From Amoebidium appalachense (Eukaryota; Ichthyosporea), in assembly GCA_963693365.1 (NCBI GenBank), contig CAVNZM010000002.1, forward strand, positions 10,726,001 through 10,790,000: 64,000 nucleotides of DNA, read 5' to 3'. A model generated the notes under the pieces. The model was not told where the DNA came from, made no database searches, and worked only from the letters and a program-made list of their open reading frames with translations. This document shows, piece after piece, positions 1 to 12,667 of the stretch (position 1 is the stretch's first letter; each line of letters starts with the position of its first letter). The position numbers and the translations under genes were made by a program.

Positions 1-232
<232 letters not shown>

Positions 233-343
233 CCACCGCTTGCCAGGGACAGTGTGCTGCGCTCATGGATCAACCCCTGCACGTGCCGTCAGCACCCCCC
301 CCCCCCCCCCCCTCCGGCCAGCCATGTATGGGCATGTGCCTAC

Positions 344-1456
344 GTCAGCCAGCTGCTCCTGCTGGAGTGCAATGGTGGCCTGCAGCCGCTCAATCTCAAG
401 GTCCTTGTCCCGGCCCTGCGCCTTGGTCTCCTCCACTGCACCCCACACCCTGTCACCCCAACACCACACCACCACCCTCATACCACACACATGACCACCC
501 CAATATGTGTGCACCCACCACAACCACCACTCCTTGCCCCCTTTTCTCTCACGGCATAAGCTCTAATCTTTCCTCAGTTCCTCCCCCATACACAACAACG
601 GTCTTTCTTACCCCCAAACCCCAACTCCTTTCCAGGCTCAAATACACAAATACACCTCCCCCAACCCCCCAACCCAACCCCCCCCCCCCCCCCCCTTCTC
701 GGGCCCCTTAAAAAAATCAAGGAAAGAAAGAAAGAAAGGAAAAAGAAAGACCCATGCTATTTCGTATTTCGTTTGCCTTTTCCCAACACGCGGACATACC
801 AGCTAATTGCTGACCAGAGACACACACCGACCCTTGCCCTACATTCCTATAGACAATGGACACTATCTTCTGTCTCCAAACTATATCCCCCCCCCCCCCC
901 CCCCCCCCCGGTGGGCCTTCAATATATCCCTTATCCTCCTTCACCTACCATCCCTCTACCTCAACCCAATTATTCCTTCAAACCTCATCGTCCCAACCCC
1001 TACCCTGCCCCCTTATCTCTCCTCCTACCCCACCCCTCTATCCCCCCACCTACCTTGCTCGTAGAGGTCCTCGTTCAGTCTGCTGGCCTGCCCTATGGTC
1101 AGCATCTCTCTCTCCTCCCCCCTCCCCCCTTCTCCCCCACCCTTTCCCCCCCCCTCCATCCCCTCCCCCCCCCCCCCCCCCCCCCACCTTTGCCAGCTCG
1201 TCCTGCAGGGCCATTATGTCTGCCTGCATGGTGGCCACTGTGTGCTGCAGCCGACGCTGCTCCTCGGCCAGTGCCTCCCCCAGCTGGCTGCTGCCCCGCC
1301 CCCCAACACTGCCCCCAACTGTCGGCCCCTGCATCCCCCTCCCCCCTTTTCCCCACAGCCCAACCACGCACCTTGGATTCAGGCTGAAATCATCCCCCTG
1401 AGTGTCTCCATCCGGCTGCTGCGCCCCCATGTCCTGTTCCCCCCCCAACACACTCA

Positions 1457-1488
<32 letters not shown>

Positions 1489-2638
1489 CTTCCTCCCCTC
1501 CCCCCCCCCCCCCCCCCCCCCTCACACAGGCCACACCTGATGCAGTCTGTTGATCTCGGCCTGCAGCTGCTGCAAGCTCACTTTCCTGCACCCCCTCCGT
1601 CAGCCCCCTCCCCCCCCTCCCCCCCCCCCCCCCAACACGTGTGCTTCAGTCCCCACTTCTTTGTGTTTGCCTCCTCGAGGTCCTGCACGTAGTCTGTCAG
1701 CCGGTCGACATTGCGCTGCAGCCTGCTGGTCTCGTCCTGCAGCTCCTTGCGCACCATCTGCCCACCAGTCAGCCCCAGACCCACAGGCAGCCCCTCCCTG
1801 AGCCCGACCCACCATCTCCTGCTCGTGGCGCAGCCGCACACTGACTATCTCGGCCTGCATGCAAAGTCAGTGCCATGCCCTGTGCCCCCCCCCCCCCCTT
1901 CCTCCCCCCTGCTGCGCACCTGCAGGTCTGCTATGTGTTGGTTGGCCAGGTCGTGCTGGGCCGTGCTCTTGGCCAGCTGCGCCTTGTAGCTGCAACCCCA
2001 CATGCTCAGCAATCCCCCCCCCTACCCCCACATACCAGCACCCCAACCCTATCCCCACATACTCAGCGCCCCTCCTCCCCCCCCCCTCCCCCCCCCCCCC
2101 CCACCTATCCCCACATATTCAGCACCCCCCCCCTCCCCCTTCCCCCCCCCCCCCCTTTGTGCCCACATACTCGTGGACGGTCTCCTGCAGGCGGGTCAAC
2201 TCGTCCAGGTAGCCGGCCTCTGCCGCTCGAAGTTGCTCGACCTCTGCCCCTCACCACCATCAGCTACCCCCCCCGCCCCCTCCCCCCCCCCCCTCCCCTC
2301 TGCTCCCCCCCCAACCTCTCTCCAGGCCGGCCTTTGCCTGCAGCAGGTACATGCCCAGCTTTGCCGCCAGCTCCAGATCGTCCCCGCCCTCCCCCGCAAG
2401 CAGCTCCTGCAGCGCCGCAAGCTCACCCTCCAGCCCTGCACAAAACACCCTCAGCCCCCGCTCGTCCCCCCCTCCCCCCACCACCACCACCACCCACACC
2501 CACCTTCGGCCGAGGGCGAGCCAGTGTCGGGGTCGTAGCTGGCGTCGCCATAGCCCAGGTACTCGCCCTGCCCCCGTCAGTGCCTGCCCGCCAGCAGCAC
2601 ACCAGCGCAAGAACGTGCAGCACACACACACACACACA

Positions 2639-2669
<31 letters not shown>

Positions 2670-3082
2670 CGGGACAGACAAGGTCACACCTCGCACCCGC
2701 CCACTGAGAGGCAAGCGCCTGTGCACAGCATAGCTATAAACTACACAGTGGGGGAGAAAGATGATACTACTGCACACCCACCCACAAACCTTCCCTCATG
2801 AGCCTGCCTCAACCTGCTCCCCACATACACACACGTCTACCCATTGAACCAGCTGGAAAGCACCCAACCTTCTTCACAAGCACGAGCTTGCCTCCCGCAC
2901 ACGTAGACACACACACGGGCCCACACCGACACACACAAGCCCACTTGTACACACACGGGCCCACACCAACTCACACAGGCCCACACGCAACAACACAGGC
3001 CAACAATCACACACACCTCGTCCGGGGGCCGCTGGGGCCTTGTAGGGGCTGGCTCGGCCATGGGCCTTTTCAAGGCCGGCAC
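344..3082 (-). CDS. Multi-exon coiled-coil protein (partial model)
   Basis: At least ten short minus-strand exons, each with AG acceptor and GT donor, encode heptad-rich, Glu/Gln/Leu-rich helix. Exons read 5' to 3' (descending coordinates): 3082-3017, 2567-2504, 2435-2316, 2243-2167, 1989-1920, 1854-1813, 1757-1657, 1585-1537, 1433-1372, 1290-1188 and 435-344. Typical stretches are VEQLRAAEAGYLDELTRLQE (2243-2167) and KELQDETSRLQRNVDRLTDY (1757-1657). Introns on the sense strand start with GT followed closely by long poly-G. The start could be the ATG at 3082 or at 3061. No terminal stop is assigned, so the 3' end may lie left of 344 or outside the window. Exon phases were not all checked. 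I recognise no family beyond a coiled-coil scaffold, motor-tail or centrosomal type. Confidence 0.6.
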
Positions 3083-3690
3083 CTACCGCCTGCTGCCTGG
3101 TGCGTGTGCAGACTTTGCGCGGGTGCATGCGGCACGTGCAGGTCAATGCATACAGCACCCCGCCTCACTCTGCCCCAGCTACGGTTCCTGGCACGCCCTG
3201 ACTGCACACCCTCTGGCCCTAAGAGTGAGCCAAAAACACAGCCTGGCACCAAAACCACCTGAACAGTCCTTAAACACGGATACTTCTAAACAAGAGGGTC
3301 ACTCGGACTCCTGAAGTCATAAACAGGTGATACGGGCTAGCTCAATATGTATACAAGCTACCTCTATGTATGTGAGCCACCTCTTTGTATGAGCTACCAC
3401 TGTTGAGCTACCTCTATATGTATGTGAGCTCAGTACCTCTACTATGTATCATACCTCTACGGTATGTTGGGGAATGAATGAGGAATAAAAAAATTGACCG
3501 ACAGTCCCCCTTACACTTACACGTGACCTACGATTGGCTCAATAAAAAGGTTACCCACGCTCATTGGTTCATTGCGCATCACCTCAATCCCCCCAACCAT
3601 AAACTGCCCGAGGCAGAAGTTCATTTTTTTTTTTGCTGGTCTCCATAGTCTCCGTACGCACAGGGCAACGTTCAGTTCGAGCCCCATGTC
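3083..3690. other. Intergenic, no gene seen
   Basis: AT-richer spacer with short repeats of a TATGTGAGCTACCTCT type motif near 3340-3430. No supported coding sequence. Confidence 0.5.
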
Positions 3691-3814
3691 TGTATATTAC
3701 AATGATTCACATTCAATGCTTTGTTTTGTCTGTATTTTACAATGATCCACATTCAATGCTTTGTTTTGTCTGTATTTTACAATGATTCACATTCAATGCT
3801 TTGTTTTGTCTGTA
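3691..3814. repeat. 40-bp tandem repeat, left part
   Basis: Three copies of a 40-bp unit containing ATTCACATTCAATGCTTTG start at 3691, 3731 and 3771. The fourth is cut after TGTA by the inverted-repeat element and resumes after 5401, so this array and the one at 5402-5663 were once continuous. Confidence 0.9.
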
Positions 3815-4219
3815 CAGTATGCGTCCACGCATAATATACCGCCCCGACAAGGGTCGAGGTCGTTATGTTAAATTTTAATTAGTATCTAAAAATAGGCTCC
3901 CAGAGCCCGTCTCGATTATGTTACCCCCCCCCCCCCCCCCCCCCCGCCCGCCCGCCCGCCCGCCCTCCCGCCCGCCCAGGAGGCCACACTGGGCCTCTCC
4001 ATCGGGCGGGGAATCCGCAAACCGCTATATGACATAAATATAGTAGTAAACAAATAATAAATTGATCAAATGAATGAATAAACAAAGAATACTTATACTA
4101 GTTCCTTTTTGAGATGGTGAAAAAAAAAAAAGGGAAATTCGGGGAAAAAAAAAAAACTTTGAAAAAAAAAAAAAAAAAAAAAGAAGCTGAAAGCGTGAAA
4201 GCCTATGTGTGTGTGTGTG

Positions 4220-4304
<85 letters not shown>

Positions 4305-4482
4305 AAATCTAAATCAATACTTGAAAGTCTAGCATTTAGTACATCAAGTCCCCCCCCCCCACCCCCCCCTCCCCTCCTCCCCAACCCGCTAAATAAGTAA
4401 ATATAGAGGAAATCAATAAGTATTTGATTCAAATAATAATAAAAACATACTAATTTTTTTCAAGGGGACCAAACCAAAAAAG

Positions 4483-4516
<34 letters not shown>

Positions 4517-5401
4517 CAACTCATACAAACAAGGACGTACTAGTCTTTCTGCTCCCTCACACCTTACTCTCACACCACGAATTTGGCACCACACGCCTAC
4601 ACGAGTAAGAGGCAACCCCTCCCCCTTCGCCTCATACAAATCCGTATTCAGGGTTTCATCAAGCTCCAAACCATTACCGTAACTCACACGGAAAAGACTC
4701 AGCGATTCCGCGCGTGTGGGGGCTCTGCGGCTCTCTAAACTTTCCATGTGCGAGCGCAATTATTGTGCTTTTGCCGTTTCGGCTTGTGCAATTGCACGTG
4801 TGGTTGCGTTGTTGATTGTGTTGTTTGCGTTTACAAAACCCTCAGAAATGATTGCTTGGGCTTCTTGGGTAGTTTCCTGAAACTTGTCTGTGGCCTCATT
4901 TACTGTGTGCAGTGCACTATTCAACGCCCCAAGTGCAGCTGCCTGCACCTGGACTACTGGCTTGGTCATGATCGGTGGGTTTAATATGCATTCAACCTGC
5001 CTATATGACTAGGATGTAAAAACTAGCTATACAAGACTGCTTCGAACTAGTTGGGGCCTTCGTATGTTTCTGCTCGTTTATCGACATAGTCGGCCACATG
5101 AGTCCTTTGCATACCATGCGATGCATATGTGCGGCCGCCGCCTATCATTGGCCCTGGCGAGCTTTGGGCGGTCGTTGAAATCACGGCGAACCACTGTTTT
5201 GTCTGGGAAAGAGATCGAAATACTAAACATAGGGGGTCTAAACTGACCAGATAAACCCGATAATTCGTCCTACTATGTATAGGACCCCTTGGTGCGCTAA
5301 CATAATCCCGAAAAATGACCGAGGTCAGTATGTTAAGATTTTTGAAAATCGGCGTCGACGTTATGTTGTGCGTGGAGTATGTTATGCGTGGACGCATACT
5401 G
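3815..5401. mobile_element. TA-flanked inverted-repeat DNA transposon (Tc1/mariner- or pogo-like, non-autonomous)
   Basis: The ends are exact inverted repeats: CAGTATGCGTCCACGCATAA at 3815-3834 and its complement at 5382-5401. A TA dinucleotide flanks both ends (3813-3814 and 5402-5403), and removing the 1,587-bp element plus one TA restores a regular 40-bp satellite unit. TA target choice and CAGT termini are typical of Tc1/mariner and pogo families. Each terminus also contains a small palindrome (TATGCGT, 2 nt, ACGCATA). No DDE transposase is recognisable inside. The interior holds poly-A, a (GT)n run and a minus-strand reading frame (about 4969-4459) interrupted by a TAA at 4760-4762, so the element is probably non-autonomous. 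Confidence 0.8.
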
Positions 5402-5663
5402 TATTTTACAATGATTCACATTCAATGCTTTGTTTTGTCTGTATTTTACAATGATTCACATCTTTTACAACGATTCACATTCAATGCTTTGTTTTGTCTG
5501 TATTTTACAGTGATTCACATTCAATGCTTTGTTTTGTCTGTATTGTATACAATGATTCATATTCAATGCTTTGTTTTGTCTGTATTTTACAATGATTCAC
5601 ATTCAATGCTTTGTTTGTCTGTATTTTACAATGATTCGAATTCACATTCAATGCTTTGTTTGG
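5402..5663. repeat. 40-bp tandem repeat, right part
   Basis: About six and a half more copies of the unit at 3691-3814, with one truncated unit near 5461 and small internal insertions. Direct continuation of the left array after the inserted element. Confidence 0.88.
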
Positions 5664-8048
5664 CACAAGAGTGGAACACGAAGACACCTGCAGCCGCATG
5701 CACAGAACATGCACATGGTCAACTAGGTTGAACCAGCCAACGCTGTGTGTGGTCCTAACGCTCAGGCGCTAGCGCTACCGAAATTGCCTTGGTTAGTTGG
5801 CAGATGACTTTGTAACCTCCCAGCCAAGATAAGATTGACCTCTGCGAGTAAGCATTTCCAGCGACCGGTGCGTTGCGTCTCAACTAACTGCTCCAATCCA
5901 ATAGGGACAGATAAGACATGCAGTGAGGATTTGAGAGCAGAAGAGAGCCATCCTACATACACCTGGCCCTGATCATGAGGCAAGGCAACGTCCTCATTCT
6001 GTGGCGCCAGTGGCACTGCTTAGTTGCCATCACCGTATCGGTGTCCCTTCGAGTCATGTAGGGCCACTGGCGGCTACGCTTTGGGATCTGGCGCGTTCAT
6101 TGGGGTTGTTGTCATGTCCTTGTTTTGACAGCAACACGCCATGCATGCATGTGCCATAGATACGGCCGGCCAGCTCTTGCTCTCCTCACGGTGCTTTGGC
6201 ACCCTCCTACGTTCCTTATTTGGCATTCAACACATGTATACCTCGGGCAACGGCTAGCACCCCAATAGTTGAACTTAGTAACCAATCGTGAGTCTGTCTG
6301 TACCAAGGCCCTTACGCATATATCACTGCTTTCTGAAAAGACAGTGTATTCAGAGCTATCCAAATCGCCACCTCTGTTGCAACTCTCAAATCGAAAGAAT
6401 GCCTGTGGCCCATCATCTGTAAGAGATCACCAGGCGGCCTGGATAGCAAGCGCAAAGTGTATCCACATGCAGCGGGCCAAGGTGGTTATATGGTGCAATA
6501 GCGAGTGGTTGGCCTCACGAGGCCCAGTTCAGCAAGGCTTCCAAGCTAATACGGTGTGCAAAGTGTGCAGGCAGCCAGGCTTTGTTCCATGGCCAACACG
6601 GCCCCATTGGTCACAGATTGATGACATGCCCACAACAACCCCTAGGCCGTCAGGGGCGGTGTTTTCTATGCTGTGTCATTTTTAGGCAGACTCGTTCATC
6701 GAATCTGACAGATAGACTTGACGGCACGTCGTTCAAACCGAGTCCTTTATAATAATTACACTGGATAGGTTGGAGTTAGCATGTGTGTCGGCCAAAAGGC
6801 CACCACCTAGCCACCTGTAAATCCCTCACGATGTTCATGCCTACTAGTACTACCGGAGTGGGCAAGGCAAAGCCCCCGCGCCACCGTCACATGATATATT
6901 GTTGTCAATGGCCTAGTCAGTGCCGAGTGGCTTGGCGCTATTGTGTCGGTCATTTGTTGCCCACCAGGGGCATAGCTGCACCGCCACACACCACCATGTG
7001 CACTCACAGATCTCGACTGATCCAGAATGTGTGCATGAGTGCACATGCCATGGCAGACCAAGCCCGGACCCATGGCCAGTGTTGTGCCGTCAGCATGGCC
7101 TGTTGATGCAGCCAGCAGCGGTTTCAAGGCATTGGCCCGTTGACCGCCAATACTCAAAAAGGTAGGAATATCCATTGTCTGTCCTGCCTTCGGGCAAACA
7201 CATGGGGTGTGGCTTTCAGGGCCTGCAGCAGTATAAGGCTGCATGATGCAGGAAGGAGAAAGACATCATTGGACCGCCAGTGTAGTGAGCATCAAGCTTG
7301 CAAGATGTGGTTGCTTCGTTTCCATCTTTGCCTTGTTGTCGTAATACACGGTCCTATAATATCAATGCCCACAACATATGGGTCGTTGCACAGGTGTCCC
7401 ACTTGCGCTCAAGGATCAACAAGAAAATAACCCCATTGCATCAATATTCCCTTTCTTGCCCATCCCTTTTCGTTTTTGCTCTCTGTCCTCCGCCCCTTCC
7501 CTTGCCAAATTACAGACAAACCCTGCCAACATGCTGGATTGGCTTGCCACCTGCTTTTGTGCACTTAATACTTACAATTTGGTCACAAATTTAATTCCTA
7601 AATACGATCACTAACATGATGCACCTCAGAAAAATACTTACTCGGATCGAACTTCGATTGAAATTTATGGCTGTCTTATCCTTATTGTTGCTAACTATAA
7701 ACCAGGGTGTGTGGGGTCGGGGAGGGGGAGGGGATTCCACAAGCTCCGACAACACTAGTTGGTGGTTAAGAATGTCAACATGGACAGGTGCACTTATTTC
7801 TTTTCCATCCTGGCCGTAGTCCAACCCATGGCCCAGACATTGGATTTGCTTCGGGGTGTGTTGAGGGAGGAGTTTGTGGCATGCAGGAAGCAAGGCATGG
7901 CCCTCATATCTTCAACACATTCGGCTAGACACATACGGGTGCACACATTCAATTGCCTCTACTAAATTAGGAATCCCTGACACAACATAATCTCGCAGCC
8001 ACGACACGGGCCATGTACGCTAACATGCCGGCACAGGCCAGGGGGCAG
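5664..8048. other. Intergenic, no supported gene
   Basis: About 2.4 kb without a convincing gene. Short open frames occur on both strands but lack recognisable domains, consistent splice structure or coding-like composition. Some may be decayed transposon sequence; I cannot assign them. Confidence 0.4.
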
Positions 8049-8176
8049 CTATGACCACGTGCTGGCCAGGGCCACCAGGGTAGCCACGATGTCTGGGTCG
8101 GCAATGGTAGACGTGTCCCCGAGGCTGCCGGCCTGCACCCCCCCCCGGTTAGCCTGTGAAATAAATGGGCCCATGG

Positions 8177-8234
<58 letters not shown>

Positions 8235-10288
8235 GCTGGCACCTGGCCCATGGCTATCTTGCGCAGGATGCGCCGCATGGTCTTTCCCGACCGTGTCTTG
8301 GGCAGCCCCGGCACGGCCCTGATGATGTCTGGCGCAGCAAACGACCCCACCATGGCCCGCACCAGCCCCCTGAGCTCCTGCTCCAGCCCTGGCCCACAGT
8401 CAGCAAAGCCCGGGCTACGGCCGGCGCACCGTGGCGGCATACCTGGGGAGAGGGCCGGGGAGTCTGCATGCAGCACCACGTAGGCCTGGATGGAGCCACC
8501 CTTGATGGTGTGGGGCACCTCCACGGCTGCGGCCTCGGCCACAGCAGGGTGGCTGGCCAGGGCGCTCTCAACCTGCCCCACTGTCAGCACCCCGCACACC
8601 CAGGCCCCCACAAGACCCACCCACCTCGGCCGTGCCTATGCGGTGGCCCGACACACTCATGACGTCATCCATGCGCCCCGTCACCCACAGGTAGCCGTCC
8701 TTGTCCCGGTGGCCCCCTGAGCCCCCCCCCCCCGCCCCCCAATATCAGCCCCTGAGCCCCAGCTGCCAGTACCGGGAATGCACGCATCGCACCGTCGCCC
8801 GTGCTGTAGAAGCCGGGGAACTCGCTGAAGTAGGCCTTCTCGAAGCGCTCCTGGTCCCCATACAGTCCCCGCAGCATGCCCGGCCACGGCCGCCGGAACA
8901 CAATGTAGCCTTCACCTACCCCCGTCACCTCCTTGCCCTGTCCCCCCCGTCAGCCCTGAATTCTCCCCCCCCCCCCCCCCCCCCCCCTTCACACACACAC
9001 AGTGCATTCACATACGTCCTTGTCCAGCAGGGCCCAGTCAACGCCAAAGAACGGTGTGGCACAGGCTCCGGGCTTCATGGGGATGGCGCCAGGCAGGGGG
9101 GTCATCACATGGCCCCCTGTGTGGGGGGTCAGACACCATGCTGCCTCGTGCCCGGCCATGGCAGCCCATGCACACCGACCTGTCTCTGTCTGCCAGTAGG
9201 TGTCCACCACCGCACAGTGGCCCTGGCCCACCACGGTGTAGTACCACAGCCATGCGTCCCGGTTGATGGGCTCCCCCACAGACCCCAGCACCCGTAGCTT
9301 GCCGAGATTGTGCCTGTGCCGGCCGTCAGCATCCACACAGCCTCTGGCCTGATCCGTGAGGGATCCTACCGTGCCACCCAGTGGTCCCCGTGGCGCATAA
9401 GTGCCCGGATGGCGGTCGGGGCCGTGTAGAACTGGGTGACGTCATACTTTGCACACACGGCCCAGAAGCGCCCGGCATCCGGGTATGTGGGCACGCCCTC
9501 AAACAGCACACTGGTAGCCCCGGCCAGCAGCGGCCCATAGACTGCACCCATGGTCAGCAACATCACATGGTCTGCCTGCACCCAGGGCCCCAACCTACCG
9601 ATATACGAGTGGCCGGTGATCCAGCCCAGGTCGGCCGTGCACCAGTAGACGTCCCCAGGCCGGTAGTCGAAGACATACCTGAATGTGGTGGCCGCATAGA
9701 CCATGTAGCCCCCCACCGTGTGCACCACCCCCTTGGGTCGCCCCGTGGACCCGCTGCCAAGCCTTGCTCAGCCCCCTGCCCCCTTCCCCCCCCCCCCCCC
9801 CCCCCCCAAGCCAAGCAAGTGGCACACCTTGTGTACAGCATGAAGAGGGGGTCCTCTGAGTCGCACCACACGGGGGGGCAGTGTGTGTCTGCTGCGGCCA
9901 GCAGCTCGTGCCACCAGAGAATAGGGCCGGGCAGGCCATCGGGCATGGGCTGGGCCGGGCTGCAGCGCACCAGCAGCACGTGGGGCACGGCGTAACCCTC
10001 CTGCTGGCACAGCTGCAGCGCACTGGCCGCTATGCGCCCCAGCTCGATCAGCTTGGGCCCCCGCTGCACGGCGTCTGTGCACCCCTGTTAGTTGCAACCC
10101 TGCCTGTGCCGGCCAGGCGGAGGAAACCCACCACACGTGACCAGCACTTTGGCTCTGCTGTCCAGCAGCCGGTCGGCCAGCGCCTTCGACGAGAACCCCC
10201 CAAACTGCAGCCCTGCTGTCACTGCACTGCTGGTAGCCGCGGTGGTGGTGGTGGTGGTGGTGGTGGTGGTGGTGGTGGTGGTGGTGGT

Positions 10289-10322
<34 letters not shown>

Positions 10323-10334
10323 TGTGTGTGTGTC

Positions 10335-10412
<78 letters not shown>

Positions 10413-11506
10413 CGTGTGTGGGTGTGTTTGTGTGTTGGGGGAGGGGGGGGGAGGGGGGGGGGGTCCACGTACTACAACGGTGTGGACGGCGCCAATGCGT
10501 GCACAGGCCAGCATGGCCACGACCTGGTCCATGACCATGGGCAGGTACAGCGCCACCCGGTCCCCTTTGCTCACCCCCAGCCCCAGCAGCACGTTTGCTG
10601 CCCGGCACACCTGCTCTTGCAGCTCACAGTAGCTGCTCTGCGACTGCCGCCCCGGCTCGTTGCCCTCCCTGCAAGCCCCGTCAGTGCCCACACGGCTGGG
10701 GCCCAGGCAGGCCCAGGGCCACCCACCACAGAAAGGCCGTGCGCTGGCCGTGGCCGGCCTCGACGTGCCGGTCCACGGCATTGTAGCACACGTTGGTGCG
10801 GCCCCCCACAAACCAGCGGATGTATACTGGCCCCTGTCCAGGGTGGAAGTTGTAGGACACCGTGCTCTGCCAAGCCTGTGAACGGCACGCACGGTCAGCT
10901 TACACCAGCAACCGTGCAGTACCGTGGTAGAGAACATTAAATAAAAAATATAATATAAAATAAAAAACTTCATGTGCCTTTCGTTGCATGACTTCCTGGA
11001 AATCTTTCTTTCTGCATGAGGACAAGCGGTTGTAAAGGGGTATTTCAGTCTAAGGTTGGCTGGGACTTGCACCCACTGGCAGATATATGGGCATGTGTTG
11101 TGTTTTTTTTTTTGTTTTTTTTTTTGTGTGTGTCTGTGTATGTGTGTGTGGGTGGATGGGTGGGTGGGTGGGCGTGCGTGCGTGCAAACAAGTGCCAACG
11201 ACTTCTTGATGTTGCGCAGCCGGAGCCGGCTGGCCGCAAGAGACAAAGAGAAGCAATATTCAGAGGATCCAACCAGATAACAGTTCTCTCTTTCACCTTC
11301 TTTTTAATGCAGGTAGAAAAATGGTCATAGTTGCACCGCTTGTCCTTTGCACTTACATATTCCCAGAAGAACTCGCTTGCAATCTGGCCCCAGAACGCGT
11401 CGGGATCGCGAAGCGACTGCTGCCACATGTCTTCATACTGAGCTTTGGATGAGCACAGGGCTCCGGCAAAACGGTCTGGCACAGCATAGACCTCCTCCCC
11501 CTCCAT
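8049..11506 (-). CDS. Acetyl-CoA synthetase (AMP-forming), 14 exons, complete
   Basis: Activates acetate with ATP and CoA to acetyl-CoA via acetyl-AMP. Exons (descending): 11506-11357, 10875-10727, 10668-10473, 10204-10132, 10074-9828, 9753-9599, 9541-9370, 9313-9180, 9116-9016, 8937-8793, 8716-8625, 8572-8443, 8388-8243, 8153-8049. All have GT/AG borders and matching phases; the 1,995-nt sum gives 664 codons plus TAG. Hallmarks in order: N-terminal [36 protein letters not shown], the P-loop-like [47 protein letters not shown], and the C-terminal [12 protein letters not shown] carrying the usually acetylated lysine. Length matches the roughly 650-aa family norm. The start is the ATG at 11506; an in-frame upstream stretch to 11602 is probably 5' UTR. 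No targeting peptide is obvious, so a cytosolic or nuclear location is likely. Intron 1 (481 nt) is the longest and could hold regulatory sequence. Confidence 0.96.
8175..8231. repeat. (CAGG)n microsatellite in acetyl-CoA synthetase intron 13
   Basis: Fourteen or so CAGG units lie between exons 13 and 14. The intron still has a good acceptor (TTTCACAG) before 8153. Confidence 0.95.
10237..10463. repeat. Compound microsatellite in acetyl-CoA synthetase intron 3
   Basis: (GGT)n then (GT)n, a short alternating GC block and poly-G, all between exons 4 (10204) and 3 (10473). Alternating GT/GC can adopt Z-DNA. Several long apparent reading frames here are only translations of the repeat. Confidence 0.95.
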
Positions 11507-12551
11507 GTTGCCGTGGGTCTGCTTGTCTGTTGCTGTGCTCTCTTTGTGCCTGCCTGTTGCTGTACTCTCTCTGTGCGTGGTCTGATTCCCTCGGCTTGAC
11601 AACGTGGCTGTGTGTTTATGTGTGCCTGGGCACTCTCCGATTGTCTCTGCTGCAGATCTGCCGTAGATATCCCGCCTTCACACCCTATTTCCTGCCCCTG
11701 CAGCCTTCTCCGTTTCTGTGTCTCGCCTTGACCGTGTGTGTGCCAAATGGAGCACCTTGTGGCCGTAACTGTGGTTGCTGTCTTCGTGCTGCCTGGCACT
11801 TCGCCCCTTGCCTCTTTGCCTGAATGTGATTTTCAGTCTGGTCTGTGAGGATCTTATTCTGCTCCGATGTTTTCAGTCTGTGCAATGGTCGTTTCTGCTC
11901 CGTTGTTTTCAGTCTGGGCTATAAATGTCGGTTCTGCTGCTATGTTTTGAGTCTGATTTGAGTTACCTTTCTATGCTCTCAATCTGGTCTGTAATTACCT
12001 TTCTATGTTCTCAGTCTGGTCTGTAGTTACCTTTCTATGTTCTCAGTCTGGTCTGTAGTTACCTTTCTATGTTCTCAGTCTGGTCTGTAAACGTATTGCC
12101 TTTCTTGTGTGGCCTGTGTAATAATTCTGCAAGTGTCGTTACCCCATTAGTACGAAAAATTATGACGCTGATGGGCCACGCTTCCCATCGCCGCGTGATC
12201 ATCTTTGCGAGTCTAGGGGGTCGTGATGCGCCATCGGCGAATGAAATCATTTCGCGCCTGAGCCAGGCTCAGCCAGCAGTGCCATGTGTGCCAATCAGAT
12301 GCGCCCAGCCCCTGGCCTTTTGAACCCACCGAAACCTCGGGTGTACGAAGTGGGCCGCCCAGCCATGCTGCCACTGACTGTGTGCTGCCGCAGGCACGGT
12401 GTGCATGGTTCCCCTTGAAGTTGTACATAGTCCTACATCCTGCACTAGGCCTGCGCAAGTGTCATGCCGGCCAGGCACCCCGAAAGGCACAGTGTGGCCA
12501 ACTGTCAGCCCACCCACTATGACGTCGAATAGGCAGCCCTCTAAGTAAAGA

Positions 12552-12595
<44 letters not shown>

Positions 12596-12667
12596 AAAAA
12601 AAAAAAAAAAAAAGGACTCAGCCTGACGGTAATGCAGTACGGGCCCAGGGGGGTCGGAGGGCGACAG
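11507..12667. other. Intergenic spacer upstream of two divergent genes
   Basis: Separates the acetyl-CoA synthetase start (minus) from the first exon found of the KICS2-like gene (plus). It contains the 32-bp repeat at 11963-12090 and a poly-C/poly-A tract of about 60 nt at 12551-12613. The KICS2-like first exon and both promoters may lie here but are not identifiable. Confidence 0.4.
11963..12090. repeat. 32-bp tandem repeat, four copies
   Basis: Units start at 11963, 11995, 12027 and 12059 and contain TTACCTTTCTATGTTCTCAG followed by TCTGGTCTGTAG. Related but diverged CAGTCTG motifs extend left to about 11830. Confidence 0.9.

Noticed and set aside
1875-2801. 308-codon proline-rich frame on the plus strand
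   Set aside because: Antisense of the coiled-coil gene; its prolines come from poly-C intron tracts.
6269-7244. Several 100-145 codon frames on both strands
   Set aside because: No domains, overlapping in opposite strands and Cys/His-rich by composition; not supportable as genes.
10092-10940. Long plus-strand frame rich in Val and Cys
   Set aside because: Translation of (GGT)n and (GT)n repeats antisense to acetyl-CoA synthetase exons.
9768-11246. Open frame of 492 codons on the minus strand
   Set aside because: It crosses acetyl-CoA synthetase introns and microsatellite repeats (His/Thr runs) and conflicts with the perfectly phased exon model.
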